The notes under the pieces are model-generated. The model saw only the letters and a list, made by a program, of their open reading frames with translations, searched no databases and was not told the origin of the DNA. This document shows, in pieces, positions 1 to 11,300 of a stretch of 64,000 nt of DNA. This DNA is from Haemonchus contortus (taxonomy: Eukaryota > Nematoda > Chromadorea > Rhabditida > Trichostrongylidae), in assembly GCA_000469685.2 (NCBI GenBank), contig LS997564.1, forward strand, positions 13,060,091 through 13,124,090, given 5' to 3'. Within the stretch, counting starts at the first letter, position 1, and every line of letters starts with the position of its first letter. The position numbers and the translations under genes were made by a program.

Positions 1-324
1 CATCCAATCCTCACCGCCGCTGCTTCTTCGGCGAGGAAGTTCTATTGCTCGAGTTCCTATCCAAGTGAACTCTGTGCCAACACAACGAGCTCAGCAACGA
101 TATGTGGTAGTGGGCCGCTCATCGAGTAATATGCCTGTGGTTATGCCGACAACGGTTCGTCATACTGGCACCGTACCTGTGCGACGAGTTATAGTACAAG
201 CGAGAGCTAACCCACAGACTCAGCCGCCAGTAGCCCAACGGCCTGGGCTGGGCGAATACGAGCGACCAAGGTTGCAGTTTCGGAATCGTACGAGCAGTCA
301 AGACTCCAACACGGAGCGCCAATA
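1..324 (+). CDS. C-terminal exon of an unidentified protein (partial)
   Basis: The frame is open from the left edge of the window (frame starting at base 2) to TAA at 322-324, about 107 residues. The peptide is low complexity, rich in Ser, Pro, Gln, Arg and Val, with no recognised domain. It contains short stretches such as RYVVVGRSS, TTVRHTG and PVRRVIVQ. Its composition and some word order resemble the disordered tail of the EP400-like gene that ends at 7631 (SYVVPQQQ, PPTVRHPS, VTVKRQLLAQ). It could be the last exon of a separate upstream gene, an alternative short 3' end of the same EP400-like gene, or the end of a partly duplicated copy. The upstream exons lie outside the window, so the function is unknown. 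That it is coding is likely but not certain. Confidence 0.55.
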
Positions 325-2251
325 ACGGGAATGGTATTATGTGTACACATGCTCTTACGTGCTTTTATATCAAGTTTTCAGCATATTCAAGCGATTTAGC
401 CCAGGATTCCTTGTTTTGCTTTCTTAATTACGCGCGCGATCTCACATTCCGTTACGCACGGTTTCTATTTGTGCCTTGTTTGACAGTCACTTCCTTTACA
501 GTTTTTTGATCAGTTTTCTTTTCCAGTTTTCTTTCTGAGCTAGTAAGGTACAGGATATAATGGAGAAAACTTTCTTCTCTATTTCCATTTCGAATCTTTT
601 GGACTTATACAATTTCTCGGTGCTGATTCCCGTTCCCTTTTAGCGTACCTATTTCTGTTGAAACTCTGTAGATGGCATTGTATTGACAGCAAAGAGGAAT
701 TTCATTTGTTTTGTTCTGTTGTTTATTCATAATTTGAATATGAGTGGCTCGTTTAATGATAAACGTATATTGATGTCGATGTGTGTTGGGTGTATCGCTG
801 GTGGCCGTCGACCCGTTGATTGTGCGTCGCGCATGTGCGGTTGCGGTCTGGTCCGTCGCTCAGCGATTCGCCGCCGCGGCCGACATGTAGAGCGTGGTCG
901 ACGCGGCGACGCATCGCGATTCACTGCACCGCAATCGTCCTCGACATACGCGGCGAGCTGAACGGGTCATGGTTAGATCAACTTTGGAAGGTCTGAAGGG
1001 TTGGGTAAAGTACATAGCTGTATTCTCGAATATGGTGTGCAGTTGAGTGGAAACGAAAAAGCTGTAGATTTGAAAGATGAAGTTGCAGATTATCTCGGTG
1101 TTGTACTTCTTCACCCTCCAAGTCCCTCCTTTGTGCAGCACTACGTTTAGGGATGAGGAATTGTGCATTTCAATAGGATTATGCCACCAAAGGTCGTATG
1201 TTGTATGGTGCCTGCGAAATTTTGGGTCCGTTGAAACTTCTCTAATCATAGAGCCATCGTGTGAATCGCGTTCCCCTTCTAAATTTTCGTTCCTGGTGCT
1301 GTCCACAGCTCTAGACCTACTTCATACCTTACATGACTGTAAGCCTAACTTCAGAGTTCAAATGATGAAAACGAAGTATTCTCTCACGAATTAAAAGATA
1401 AAGTCTTCGAGGTTTCTACCCCATTCCACTAGTATCGTTCTACTTCCGTTCAAAATCCGGTAACCTAACGGCCTATGAGCTCACACGACCACCTTTTTTG
1501 TTTAGGTGATGTCCATGAATCCAGGGTTCCGGACTAGTTCACTACTGTCGTAGGGCACTAGTTTAGAGGGATGCGGCTTAGCTGGGCTTTGGTCTACTTA
1601 GGGGAAATGCCGTTGGTTTTACAGCGGTATCACCTGGCAATTCTAACTTTTCTGATTTGTGGAGGCGATTATGGAGTTTTGCCCTATTTCTTCTGTAGGC
1701 GTTACTCTCCCAACTTTTTTTCCAATCTCTTCAGTAGGTTGAATTTGCCCTGTACGTTGTCCCGGGAGGGTGTCTGCAGAGTTTCTTTTTCCTGTTCCCT
1801 CCTTGCTTATGTTTCTCTGCAATGAATCGACGTCTTCATCTCCTTTGTTACTAGATTGTGGTTTCTGTCACCTTTAGACCTTCATCTGGTACAGTAACTG
1901 CTGGGTTATATCTCTGAACATACTTGTTTGGCAATTGGATGAATTTGAGGACTTTATTACCTAGTGGATTTCTACACGTCTGTTGCGCTTCGGGTAGTCT
2001 ATTGAGCTTGGCTTTGAACTACGAGACTCTTCCATTTCAAGAAATGCCTATGGTTTATATGGAAAAATTCATGCGTCCGCCGTTGGCTATATATAAACGG
2101 TCACTGAATTCTGCTCACTAGAAACAGACAGTCTGTCCTAGGCTTTCCCTCAAGAGAGGATAGTATCTGAATCTGCGAGCGACGTTAAATGGAGTATAGT
2201 AACCAAATAAGTCGAATATTCATAGAAGCTACATCACTATAAACTGTTTAG
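325..2251. other. Non-coding stretch between the first exon and the EP400-like exons
   Basis: No convincing exon was found. Bases about 795-965 form a GC-rich island (many CGC and GCG words) that contrasts with the AT-rich flanks and is probably a repeat fragment. If the helicase part of the EP400-like gene lies left of the window, this is an intron of that gene. Otherwise it is intergenic and holds the 3' end of the first gene and a promoter. Confidence 0.4.
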
Positions 2252-5200
2252 GTGTTCGCGTTCGATCAAGACTTTCTTGATGAAATCATGCCGGTCAGTT
2301 TTTATTGTCTTAATATGAAAAACCGTAGACTGTTCGAATGATTTGCATTTTGAATTAAATCTCGAGTCTATAGACATGGACACCATTCCCTACACCACCT
2401 CTGTCGGATACGGACAACGACATCTATTTCGATGAATGTCTGGATCTACTTTACGATCGTGATTTCATGACCGAAGAACAGTTACCGCAGGAAATACACG
2501 AATTGCCCTGTTCCCGGAATAAGCCGTGCAGTCCGGTGAAACAACCTGGTGAGCCTCAGTTCGCTGAAGTCCTTCGCATTGTTTTTTTAGACGATTTCCT
2601 TGATGTTTCACGTCTTGACCCATGATTCCAGGTTCGCAGTAATTTGTGGTTTCAGTTCCTCCACCTATTCCTCCACCGCATGTCGCTCAGCAATCGTCGT
2701 CAGATGCGGCAGTGATGAGTCTTTTGAACGCCCTTCACAATCCGCCCAACTCCTACACCCCTCCTCCAGCTTCGTACAGCCCCACGCCGTACTCACCTGC
2801 TGAGTTCGATCAGTATATGCAGGGCTACAGTGAGCTTAAAAGTGGTAAATATGGTCATGATCTTACTGGGAGATGTTGAGTGAATCGATATTACTTCTAG
2901 ATGCAGTGAGTGATAGCCGAGTATCGAAGAAGGAGCGACGAGCATTACCTCGCCAACTGGAACAGAAAGGTCGAGAACTAATGCGGCCAGTGACTCCGCC
3001 TCCGGCTGTCCGGGAAGAGTACGATTATGAAGGCCCGGAATGGAATATTATCGAGGATCAAGCATTGCTAACGGTGAGCTGGATTCTGGCTTTTTAGAAT
3101 CTTGAATTTAATATGTGTAAGGTTTTAATACCACTATAGGCGGTTCGAAATGAAGAGCTTATGTGCCACAGTTTTGAACGAGTGAAAACATCATTGCGCT
3201 TCAATTGGGAGTACATTTCTGGATTCGTTAACCGTGTTACGCGGTTCTACAGGTACTCAGATTTCCTAATTTTTCTTTCAATCAGGTGATTCCATTTGGC
3301 TTCAGTATGATTGTGGACTTGACCTAAGAACTGTCTATTACTTTGGCTCTGCATGTTTTTTCTCCCTCTGTAATTAATAAAATGCGTTCTTTCTAAGCCC
3401 AATGGAGTGCTAACCTATCAAACGCATGAATTACATAGGAAAACAACTCTATAACGTGAGGATAAACTCTAAAAAGGCTCAAATCCAGGTATGGGAAGGC
3501 GCGGCGAGGGTGGGGCAAGAACAAATGGTCTGCCACTGTTCGCATGGAGCGGAGAACAAATTCCTTGTCAAGTGGTATGATTTGGGAACCACTGCGGTTG
3601 CGCTGTATGAGCCATGCGAGCCAGAACAACTAAACAGTTTGTTAAACTTCTTGTCTTCTTAGACTTTGTGTATGTGAGACTCCTGTCCAGTAAATTTTAA
3701 CGCATTATTTGTTTACCTTTAATATGTTTTATAAACATGCAATGATCTCCTAAATAAGTAGGTTTCTGGGTTTAATGTGACAAATAATTGACTGTGCCTT
3801 TCTCTATACTGATTTGCGAATCGTTAAGATCTCCACGGCAGTGTTCCATTCGTTACCAGTTGGTTGTGAGACCGCGCGAAAGTGGTCAGTTAATGGTCGT
3901 GGATCCATTAACGAAGAAACCTCGGAAAGTGCCGCTGACTTCGGCAGAGATTGGTTTGTACTATTTTTTTTTGCAAGCAATTTTGCTTGAAATCGTTGAG
4001 CATACGACCTTCAGTTCATCTGCGCAAAGGTCGAGTTACGACAGAACTTCAATATACACATGATGCTGACAAAATACGGGAAGCATCGATGTTAGGCCGA
4101 TTGCGCCTGATTAACTCGTTAGCGGAGAGGCAGAATTCTTACAACATTGCAAGGCGACCAAATGGTACATTTTCGAGTATTGATGGCTTCTTTTCATTGT
4201 TTGATTCTCCAAGTCTCAGATCCTCGATTACTGGAGTTGAGTGGGCGTCTACCCACAGCCCAGGAAAATCGGCTTGCTGCTATGAACATTCGATTCCCAA
4301 CTGGTCTTTCACCGCAGGAAATTCTGTCGAATTTGGTGGGTACACTAGTGTTGAAGTGACTTAGCGAGCGTGTTTGAAGTATTCTTGGAACGGTTTTGGC
4401 GACGTTAGAACATTTTGAAGTTTGCATTCTCTTGTTACTTGGCTGTGGCTCAGTTTCTGGGTTTTCCATTTTTCGAAATTATCGAAGCTTTTCATATCAC
4501 AGTAATTGCAGTGTTACATTTTTTAATTACTTGATTTTTCAGGAGGAGAAGCGAATCGCGCAAGAGGCAGCTAAAAAGAAATTGGCTGAACAACAAGCCA
4601 ACAACGAGAGACCGGTGAGTCGATTGAAGCATTTTTCATGACTTATCTACAATCTGCCCAAATCTGAAATTCGCTGTCATAGAACTCGCCTCCTCATCCG
4701 GTGATTTCGGTATGCGTACGACCGGCAGCGGTACCTGCTGGGCCAGAAATTGTGCAGTCTCGATTACCCATGGTCATCCCCGTCCCTCAGCTCGTGGTTG
4801 GTTTTTTTTGAGTCAGTGAGAAGGGTTATGGAATGGTTCTTGTGAATATCACACAGAAACCTGTCTATCACCACTTCGAGAAACAAAATGGATCATTTCA
4901 CACTGATTGCTCAGTTAGTATTTTGCAGCTACCAAGTCCACCTGTTCTTCAGCAGACCCTGGCGCAAGATCTCACTATGGTGTGAACTTTTCTTCTATTT
5001 TCTGATTTCATTCCTTTTTTATCCCTATGTCGTGCTCTAAGCCCATGCTCAAGTCTTTTTTTTAGAATGTTATGCCACAGTCGCATTCTCCAGTCGGTGG
5101 AATGCGCCGCACTGCGTCACATCCTTCTACCGGTGTTGCAATGGGTAGTAGTTTACAGCATGTACAGGGTCCAGGTCCTAGCACCCAACACAATTACGTG

Positions 5201-7631
5201 GTTGTCAGTCAAGACTCACTTCCTCCTTCATCTCGCATGCAGGTGAGCATTCTGGTTTCTAAGTGATTTTTTTGCTAATTTTTATGTTGGTTTGACAATG
5301 TGAAATATGACATGCTTCCCCGTGTTTTAAATAGTTGATTTCCCTAATGATCAATGATTTTTATTTTGTTCAAGTTTGTCACTCGAACCGCAGACGGTAT
5401 GACGATCGGTCAAGGTGCTCAGCCTGTCTACCGCTCGATTTCAAACACTTCACAAACAAAGCGCACCCCACCAAACACGCCGTCGCTTAGTCGGGTTCGT
5501 TTGAAGCGGCTATCCTGCTTATCCGCTGAGTCAATGAAGGCAGCAAGCTATGTTTCAGGTACAGGGGAGTTACATGACAAATGTTCAAACAGTGTCCGGT
5601 AACAACCAGCTGTTCCAACCAGGTGCAACTACTGTTAGCGGGGCACCAAGGGGGAGAGTTATGCAAAGGGTAAGTGAAATCGGGTTTTTTTTCTAGTACA
5701 TCCATTTTAAGATTTTGGATAAAACAGTTTTCTAATTTATATTAATTACCCAAGTTGAAGGAAAGTGTATTTCCACTTCTAACCATTTTCCTTAACCTAA
5801 TAGCTTGATTCGTCATCACTAACTTCCTTCAGTGCCTGATATCCTTCTTGATTAATGTAGACCGGAACGGGGCTCTCTATTCTACAGGGGTGCCCAAAAA
5901 AAAAGAGACACTTTCACTGCACGGCTTGTACCACAAATGTAATCGAACTTTATTAAAATCTGACTGAATATTACCACCCGCAAAATCAACAACACAATGT
6001 ATTCGATCACGGAATTCTTCAATGGCCTTCCGTACAAACGAAATCAAAAGTTTTTGCCAAGCAAGTTTGATGCGTCGTCTGAGGCCGGCGAGGCTCGTCT
6101 CCCACGACATCGCAGACCATTGCGGAGTTGTCGGAGCTACAGGAAGTCGGCCTTCTCTCAGATCCTAAGCAACGATGCCCAGGAATCTGTCCGTGAGCGA
6201 CTCGATTGAGAAAGTTGCGTATTTGCTTGTTGCCGACCGATATCCCATAAGTCATCTTGAGCACGTCCGCAATGGCAGACGGCTTCATATTTTGATGCCG
6301 ATATAGGAACCACACGAGGTCCTGCTTTTTTTTTATCAAGCAACATTCTTAGCACAATTTACCCAATCACGTTCTTCTGCTGCTTTAATCGGTGCGACGT
6401 ATTCCGCCCTGGATTAGGCCCCATGCATAGTGTCTCTTTTTTTTTTGGGCACCCCTGTATATTCTTTGCCACTGTCCCACAGGAGAGATGCGCAAACGTG
6501 AGCTATTATCTGTGAGCGGCTGTTGGCGCACTCTTGTCACCGGTCCCGTGGTGTAGCGGTTAGCACTCAGGACTCTGAATCCTGCGACGGGAGTTCAAAT
6601 CTCCCCGGGACCTACTGTTTTGCATCCCTTCTATTGTGAAACTTTTTGGGTATATTTCCTGGTAGACAGTAAAACGTCGCGATGAATTGTTTTCTAAATT
6701 CCAAAAATGTCCTCTAATCATTAATTTCCAGCCTGCCGCTCCTCGCATGTTCGTCCAGCAAGCTCCTCAATCAGGAGATCGTTCATATGTTGTTCCTCAA
6801 CAGCAAATCAGGATGGTTTCTACGCAACGTCTTCCTCCTCCAAAAAGGACGATTGGGCAAAAAGCTCCGGTTTGTTAAAAGCATTCCTTATTTGGCCCTG
6901 CGATTGCACCAAGTCAACAATTCTGAATATTTTTAGATGACTGCTGTGATGGTGCCTTCACGAGCCGGGCAACCACATCAACTTCGTGCTGTTCCGTAAG
7001 TGGAAGAGTCAAGAATGTACTTTAGCTATAGATTACTATTTTTTCTTTAGGAGAGGATTCACACAAGGAACACGAATTATGAACGTGGTAATGGCGCCGA
7101 GCAGTAGCGTAGCCTCAGCAAGCTCATCACAATCGCTTCCAATGCAATCAACCAGTCAATCCGGTAGTGGAACGATTATGGCTTCAACTCCTCCTACAGT
7201 CCGGCATCCATCACCTTTCTCTGAAGGTACGCTCTCATCCATATAGTTGTCAATTTAAATCTTTAATCGCTTCATATGGCTGTTTTCCTTTTCTTTTCCT
7301 ATTCGTTCCAATTAGTGTAAGTGTACCCAAAATAGTTTCAGCTACTGGTGTCACCGTCAAGAGACAATTATTGGCGCAAAACCGCCAGTTAGGTCCCGCT
7401 TCGCGTGGCGCATCTCCTCAAACGGTCGCTCAGGTGGTAATCGCACCTCCCCAGCAGTCTGTAGCCGAAGAGCCACCTCCATCCATCTCCGCTCCGGCTT
7501 CAGTTCCGCCTCCTACAACTACTACCGTTTCTGCCTCGGTATCTGGATCTGTTCCAGTACAGTCATCTCAAGGTGAAGAAGTACCTACGACGACCCCGAG
7601 GCAACAGACCTCATCTCCTCAGACCTCATAA
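2252..7631 (+). CDS. ssl-1: EP400/Domino/SSL-1-like chromatin remodeller, C-terminal part
   Basis: About 18 exons join in frame: 2252-2293, 2374-2548, 2656-2844, 2901-3073, 3140-3252, 3829-3953, 4015-4164, 4214 (or 4220)-4335, 4543-4614, 4683-4796, 4929-4979, 5066-5242, 5375-5494, 5559-5669, 6732-6869, 6937-6995, 7051-7226 and 7342-7631 (TAA). The middle exons match the region after the helicase in EP400/p400: an acidic WTPFPTPPLSD...YFDE segment, a SANT/Myb-like domain (PEWNIIEDQALL, FNWEYISGFVN, SPRQCSIRYQ at 3000-3900), then the segment ending KRIAQEAAKKKLAEQQ. The tail is Gln/Ser/Pro-rich and disordered. EP400 proteins are the ATPases of TIP60/SWR1-type complexes that exchange H2A.Z and act in the nucleus. 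The SNF2 helicase is not in the window and must lie upstream, so the 5' end is missing. The intron 5670-6731 carries a transposon remnant and a tRNA gene. Family assignment is good; the exact exon 8 acceptor is uncertain. Confidence 0.82.
5885..6457 (-). mobile_element. Non-autonomous Tc1/mariner-like element in an EP400-like intron
   Basis: A 573-bp element has terminal inverted repeats of about 27 bp (CAGGGGTGCCC then a poly-A run and GAGACAC, mirrored at the right end) and is flanked by TA dinucleotides, the target duplication of Tc1/mariner elements. On the minus strand it keeps a transposase-like helix-turn-helix region (MKPSAIADVLKMTYGISVGN, about 6330-6230) and, further on, a short C-terminal transposase-like piece (EEFRDRIHCVVDFAGGN, about 6035-5980). 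The catalytic core between them is missing, so this is an internal deletion derivative. It lies wholly within an intron and should be spliced out. Confidence 0.85.
6542..6613 (+). tRNA. tRNA-Gln (anticodon CTG)
   Basis: A complete 72-bp cloverleaf is visible: acceptor stem GGTCCCG/CGGGACC, D-arm with GGTTAGC, anticodon stem CAGGA/TCCTG around loop CTCTGAA (anticodon CTG, reads CAG), T-arm GGGAG/CTCCC with loop TTCAAAT, and discriminator T. There is no intron. A TTTT run follows within about 8 bases and can end RNA polymerase III transcription. The gene lies inside an intron of the EP400-like gene on the same strand, 84 bp after the transposon remnant. No stem mismatch is visible, so it looks functional. 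Confidence 0.95.
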
Positions 7632-8354
7632 AGTGATTTGTGTTGAACGAAAATCTCAATTACGTGTATTTTGCTTTAATTTGTGACGAACAGAGTTTCT
7701 ATAGTGATCGTGATGATAAATAATGATGATTTTGTTCATTGTTACAAGAAAAATTGCCTAGCATTCATTCTCCTTGTATGGAGATTATTGTTGTTGTTGT
7801 TATCTGATGGTACATACACATGTTCTCAATTAAATTCGGTGATTTCTCTTTGTCATTTGTGTGTTTCTATGTAAATAAAATAATTTTGCTCAGAAACAAA
7901 AATACGATGGCTGTGTTGCATGGAATTTTCCAAGATAACTATACTCCTTGAGGTGAATTTCTGTTTTCACTCTTATCTCACATTTCTTATGCATGGCCAG
8001 TTGTATGTTCTTAAATCGACTATATTGGGCCTTGGAACACTACTCTTTGGATACGAAAAAATACAACACAACTACAAATACTGCGGATAGTTGGTTTATG
8101 CAATGTAACGCTTAAATTTCCCCCGGTCCCAGACTGCCTTGTATATGCTGAGTTGCATCAACAAGTCTGATTTGGTATAATAATGTGTAACACTTATCAA
8201 CGTAGTAGTGTAAACAGCGGAGTTGTTTTTGTTCGTGCCATTTTTTTAGATTAATTTTATATAATTAGATTACCAAGTATCCTGTCTTCTCAGTTTTTTT
8301 CGTGTACTTTTTTCCAAATTTCAGAAGGAGTAGGAAGAGATTAGGTGAGCTCGA
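7632..8354. other. Intergenic stretch between EP400-like gene and ced-4
   Basis: It holds the 3' UTR of the EP400-like gene with an AATAAA polyadenylation signal at 7874-7879, then AT-rich sequence without an ORF that I can support. The ced-4 promoter, or the site of its trans-splicing, must lie here. A TTTCAG at about 8320-8325 is a possible spliced-leader acceptor 30 bases before the start codon. Confidence 0.6.
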
Positions 8355-11300
8355 ATGCTCAGTGAACCGGAGTGTCGTGTGTTATCATCCGCTTTTGACA
8401 CATTGGCGAAGGATTTCGATCCGAAGGATGCAACGGTTTTTCTGGAAGGCTCTGGTCTAATAACAACGGATCTCGCCGAAAAAATTGAAACCAGAGTATG
8501 TTCCATTGTTTTGAACTTCTGAATTACGTCAGGTCCTTGTCGCAGTCAGGTCCATCCACGAAGAATTTAAGAATTTAAGGGTGATGTCTTGTTTTTACTA
8601 CCTTATTTAATGTATTTTTCCTTTGCAGCCAACTCGGCTAGAAAGGTTAAGAGAATTCTTACGGATCTATCGAAGAAGAGCCACGGACTGTGAGCTACTC
8701 ATATCGTACTTCAAATTCGCAGGTCAAGAATATATTGCAAATTTGTTGCAAACTGATTTGGAGCATGCTTTAGATAGGTAGTTGCTTGTTTCTATGAATC
8801 ACATTGCATTTACGGCTTATGCTTTTTCGCCTTTTTCGAATTTTTTTTTCAGCAGTGAACGTTGCAGTGACGTGCCTCGCTTCCCGCTTCATCTCCGATT
8901 ACGCAAGTTGCTGGCAGGGCACGTACCTCGAGTGTGGCAACACGTAAAAAGGGAACAGTTGCAAAATAATGTCGCCGAGGTGTTGAGGCAACGAGCCGAT
9001 CTAGGTAAAATAAAGCGGATTCTTCCATTAAGGGTCGAGAAATGAATATGATGTACATTATGTTTTTAATAAGAAATGCGTAGTATTATATGTTACCGCG
9101 CTACTATGACTTACTCTCAATGTTATAGATTCGTTCATAATTGTCCTTCATGGGATAGCAGGTTGTGGCAAATCATCATTGGCAGCAGCAGTCGTCTCCG
9201 ATGTTCCTGATCTATTAGGAAGGCATGTTTTTCGTATTTGTGCACTTTTTTCCTCATTTTTTTCGAACTATACTTCTGAGCTTTGCTTTTCCAGTTATTT
9301 TGAGTCGGTGATATGGCTTCAAGATTCTCGATCCGGAAGAGACCGCGCCCATATGCTGTTCGAGGATCTTCTCCTTATGTTATGGTGTGGTTTTTCTGCG
9401 TAATAATTTTCGATTTCTTGTCATGCGCCTGTTTCTACCACACAAACGTGACACTATGCGTGTGCAGAATAATCCGTAAAAGTGCCAATTAAGCGGATGA
9501 ATAGTTTAGTTTTTGGCTGGTCCTATAACGGAGGATTATTCTTTAAGCTGCGTATGTCATCTGATGGATAAAGCGAGTAGAAATGAAATGTCAAGACCCT
9601 TTACTTTTTGTTACTTGCGCTCGGCTACGGAACTATGCTTGAATCTAGAGTTCCCGATCTTGAAGGTTTAACCTAATATTTACCAGCTTTTCACTATGAT
9701 GTGCGTTTGGTCCTGCAGTAGCTGAATTAAAAGATTGAGCCTAATATTTACTAGTCTTGATATCGACCGAAGTTTCTGACTTAATCTCAAGTCTTTTCGC
9801 CTGCATATTCATAATGCTACTTGCCTTAAGAGGTCCTGGTTGATATGACGTAATTTTTCATAGCAGTGGCGGCCAAGATTTCTAAGAGCTAACAGAAATG
9901 TTGAGCAAATTATGAGAAGTCTTAGAGTCGGAAACCGTTATATGAAGCTAATATGTAAATATCAGTCTAATAATAAGCCTTTTCAGGGATGATGCTGATT
10001 TGGATCCTCCGAAGCTGGACAATGTTTCTTCTGTGTATCTGCGCAAGCTGGTGCTTATTAATCTTTATTTAATTTTTCAGACTCAATGTAATAACCCGAT
10101 ATTGTTAAGATTCAAGAAGCACTGATTGATAACCCTAATGTACTTGTTATTCTGGACGACATTGTGCAAGAGGAAACAGTGAAATGGATCAACCAGCTTG
10201 GCGTGAGTTTTTTTGTATAGCGGAGTAGGGACTATCGGCGAAAAAGCCGCCACTATGCAGCCCTTCAATTTCTAGTTCTAGTCAGGCACAGTTCTATTCT
10301 AATTCCTTCAATCTGAATTTTCCTAAAAAAAAAAACTATTTTTCTTGAGCAGTTGCTTAACAAATAACTCAAGGGGTCAGAAAAGGTGAGTTCTTGAGTA
10401 TGTTCGTAAGTAAAGCTGTTTTAGCTTCGGGTGTTGACGACCAGTCGGAATGCTGAGCTTTTTGCCATTGCTTCATGTTCCGTTGATATTATTCACGTCG
10501 TCGGCTTGACTTCTCATGAGACTGTGGATCTATTCTCTTCAGACGGGTCATCTTTACAAGGAGGAAAGGATGAGGTGGACGCTATTTGATTTTTCAGGTG
10601 GAATACCTTGAATTAAACCATTGCTACAGGTTCAATCAGCAATCCACCATGCGTTTGAAGTTTCTAGTGGAAATGTTGCTTTGATGACAATGCTAAGAAA
10701 AGCGGCGTCAGGTCGAGCAGATCGGTAAGAAGATAGTTTCATTGTGAGCTGTTAGGAAAAGAGTGTAGCCGAGTAGTAAAGGGCACAATATTTTGAGAAC
10801 GTATTCCTTAGCTCAACCCAACACATTTCAAATAATTAACCCTTCTGTCAAACTGGTAGTACCACTCTCTACTTATGCTAACATATTATAGCATGTTAGT
10901 TTGTAGATTATTGTAATTTATGTTATTCAGTCTTTTGAATTACGCACGCCGCCTTAACGAGCGTGGTTTGTCGTCGTTGTCGCTGAAAACTTCTTACGAA
11001 TATACATCGATGGACATGGCATTGACGGTATCGGTGCAACGTCTGTCGCCAGACGAACGGGATACTCTTGCATGTGCAGCGATCTTGCCATCAGAGGTGG
11101 ACATTCCACTCTCGGTGAGGAAATGTTGTGCAGACCTTTTGTTGGTTTTGACGTCTCGATCAAAGCCAACATGTATGCTAGTTGTACAGGTGAACGAAGA
11201 TGAAGCTAGCTAGCCTCATGTAGGCCACCATAACGCAGTTCTGAACAATGATCTGGGTTTCCCTGCTTGTTCTTCCCATAATTGCATTGCGCTCATTGCT

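Noticed and set aside
860..1306. 148-codon minus-strand ORF
   Set aside because: Composition follows the GC-rich island at its right part and no domain is seen.
3393..3662. Overlapping ORFs on both strands in an EP400-like intron
   Set aside because: The stretch contains GTGGTTCCCAAA, a word common at ends of hAT-type repeats, so a decayed repeat is likely. One end only, so no element is called.
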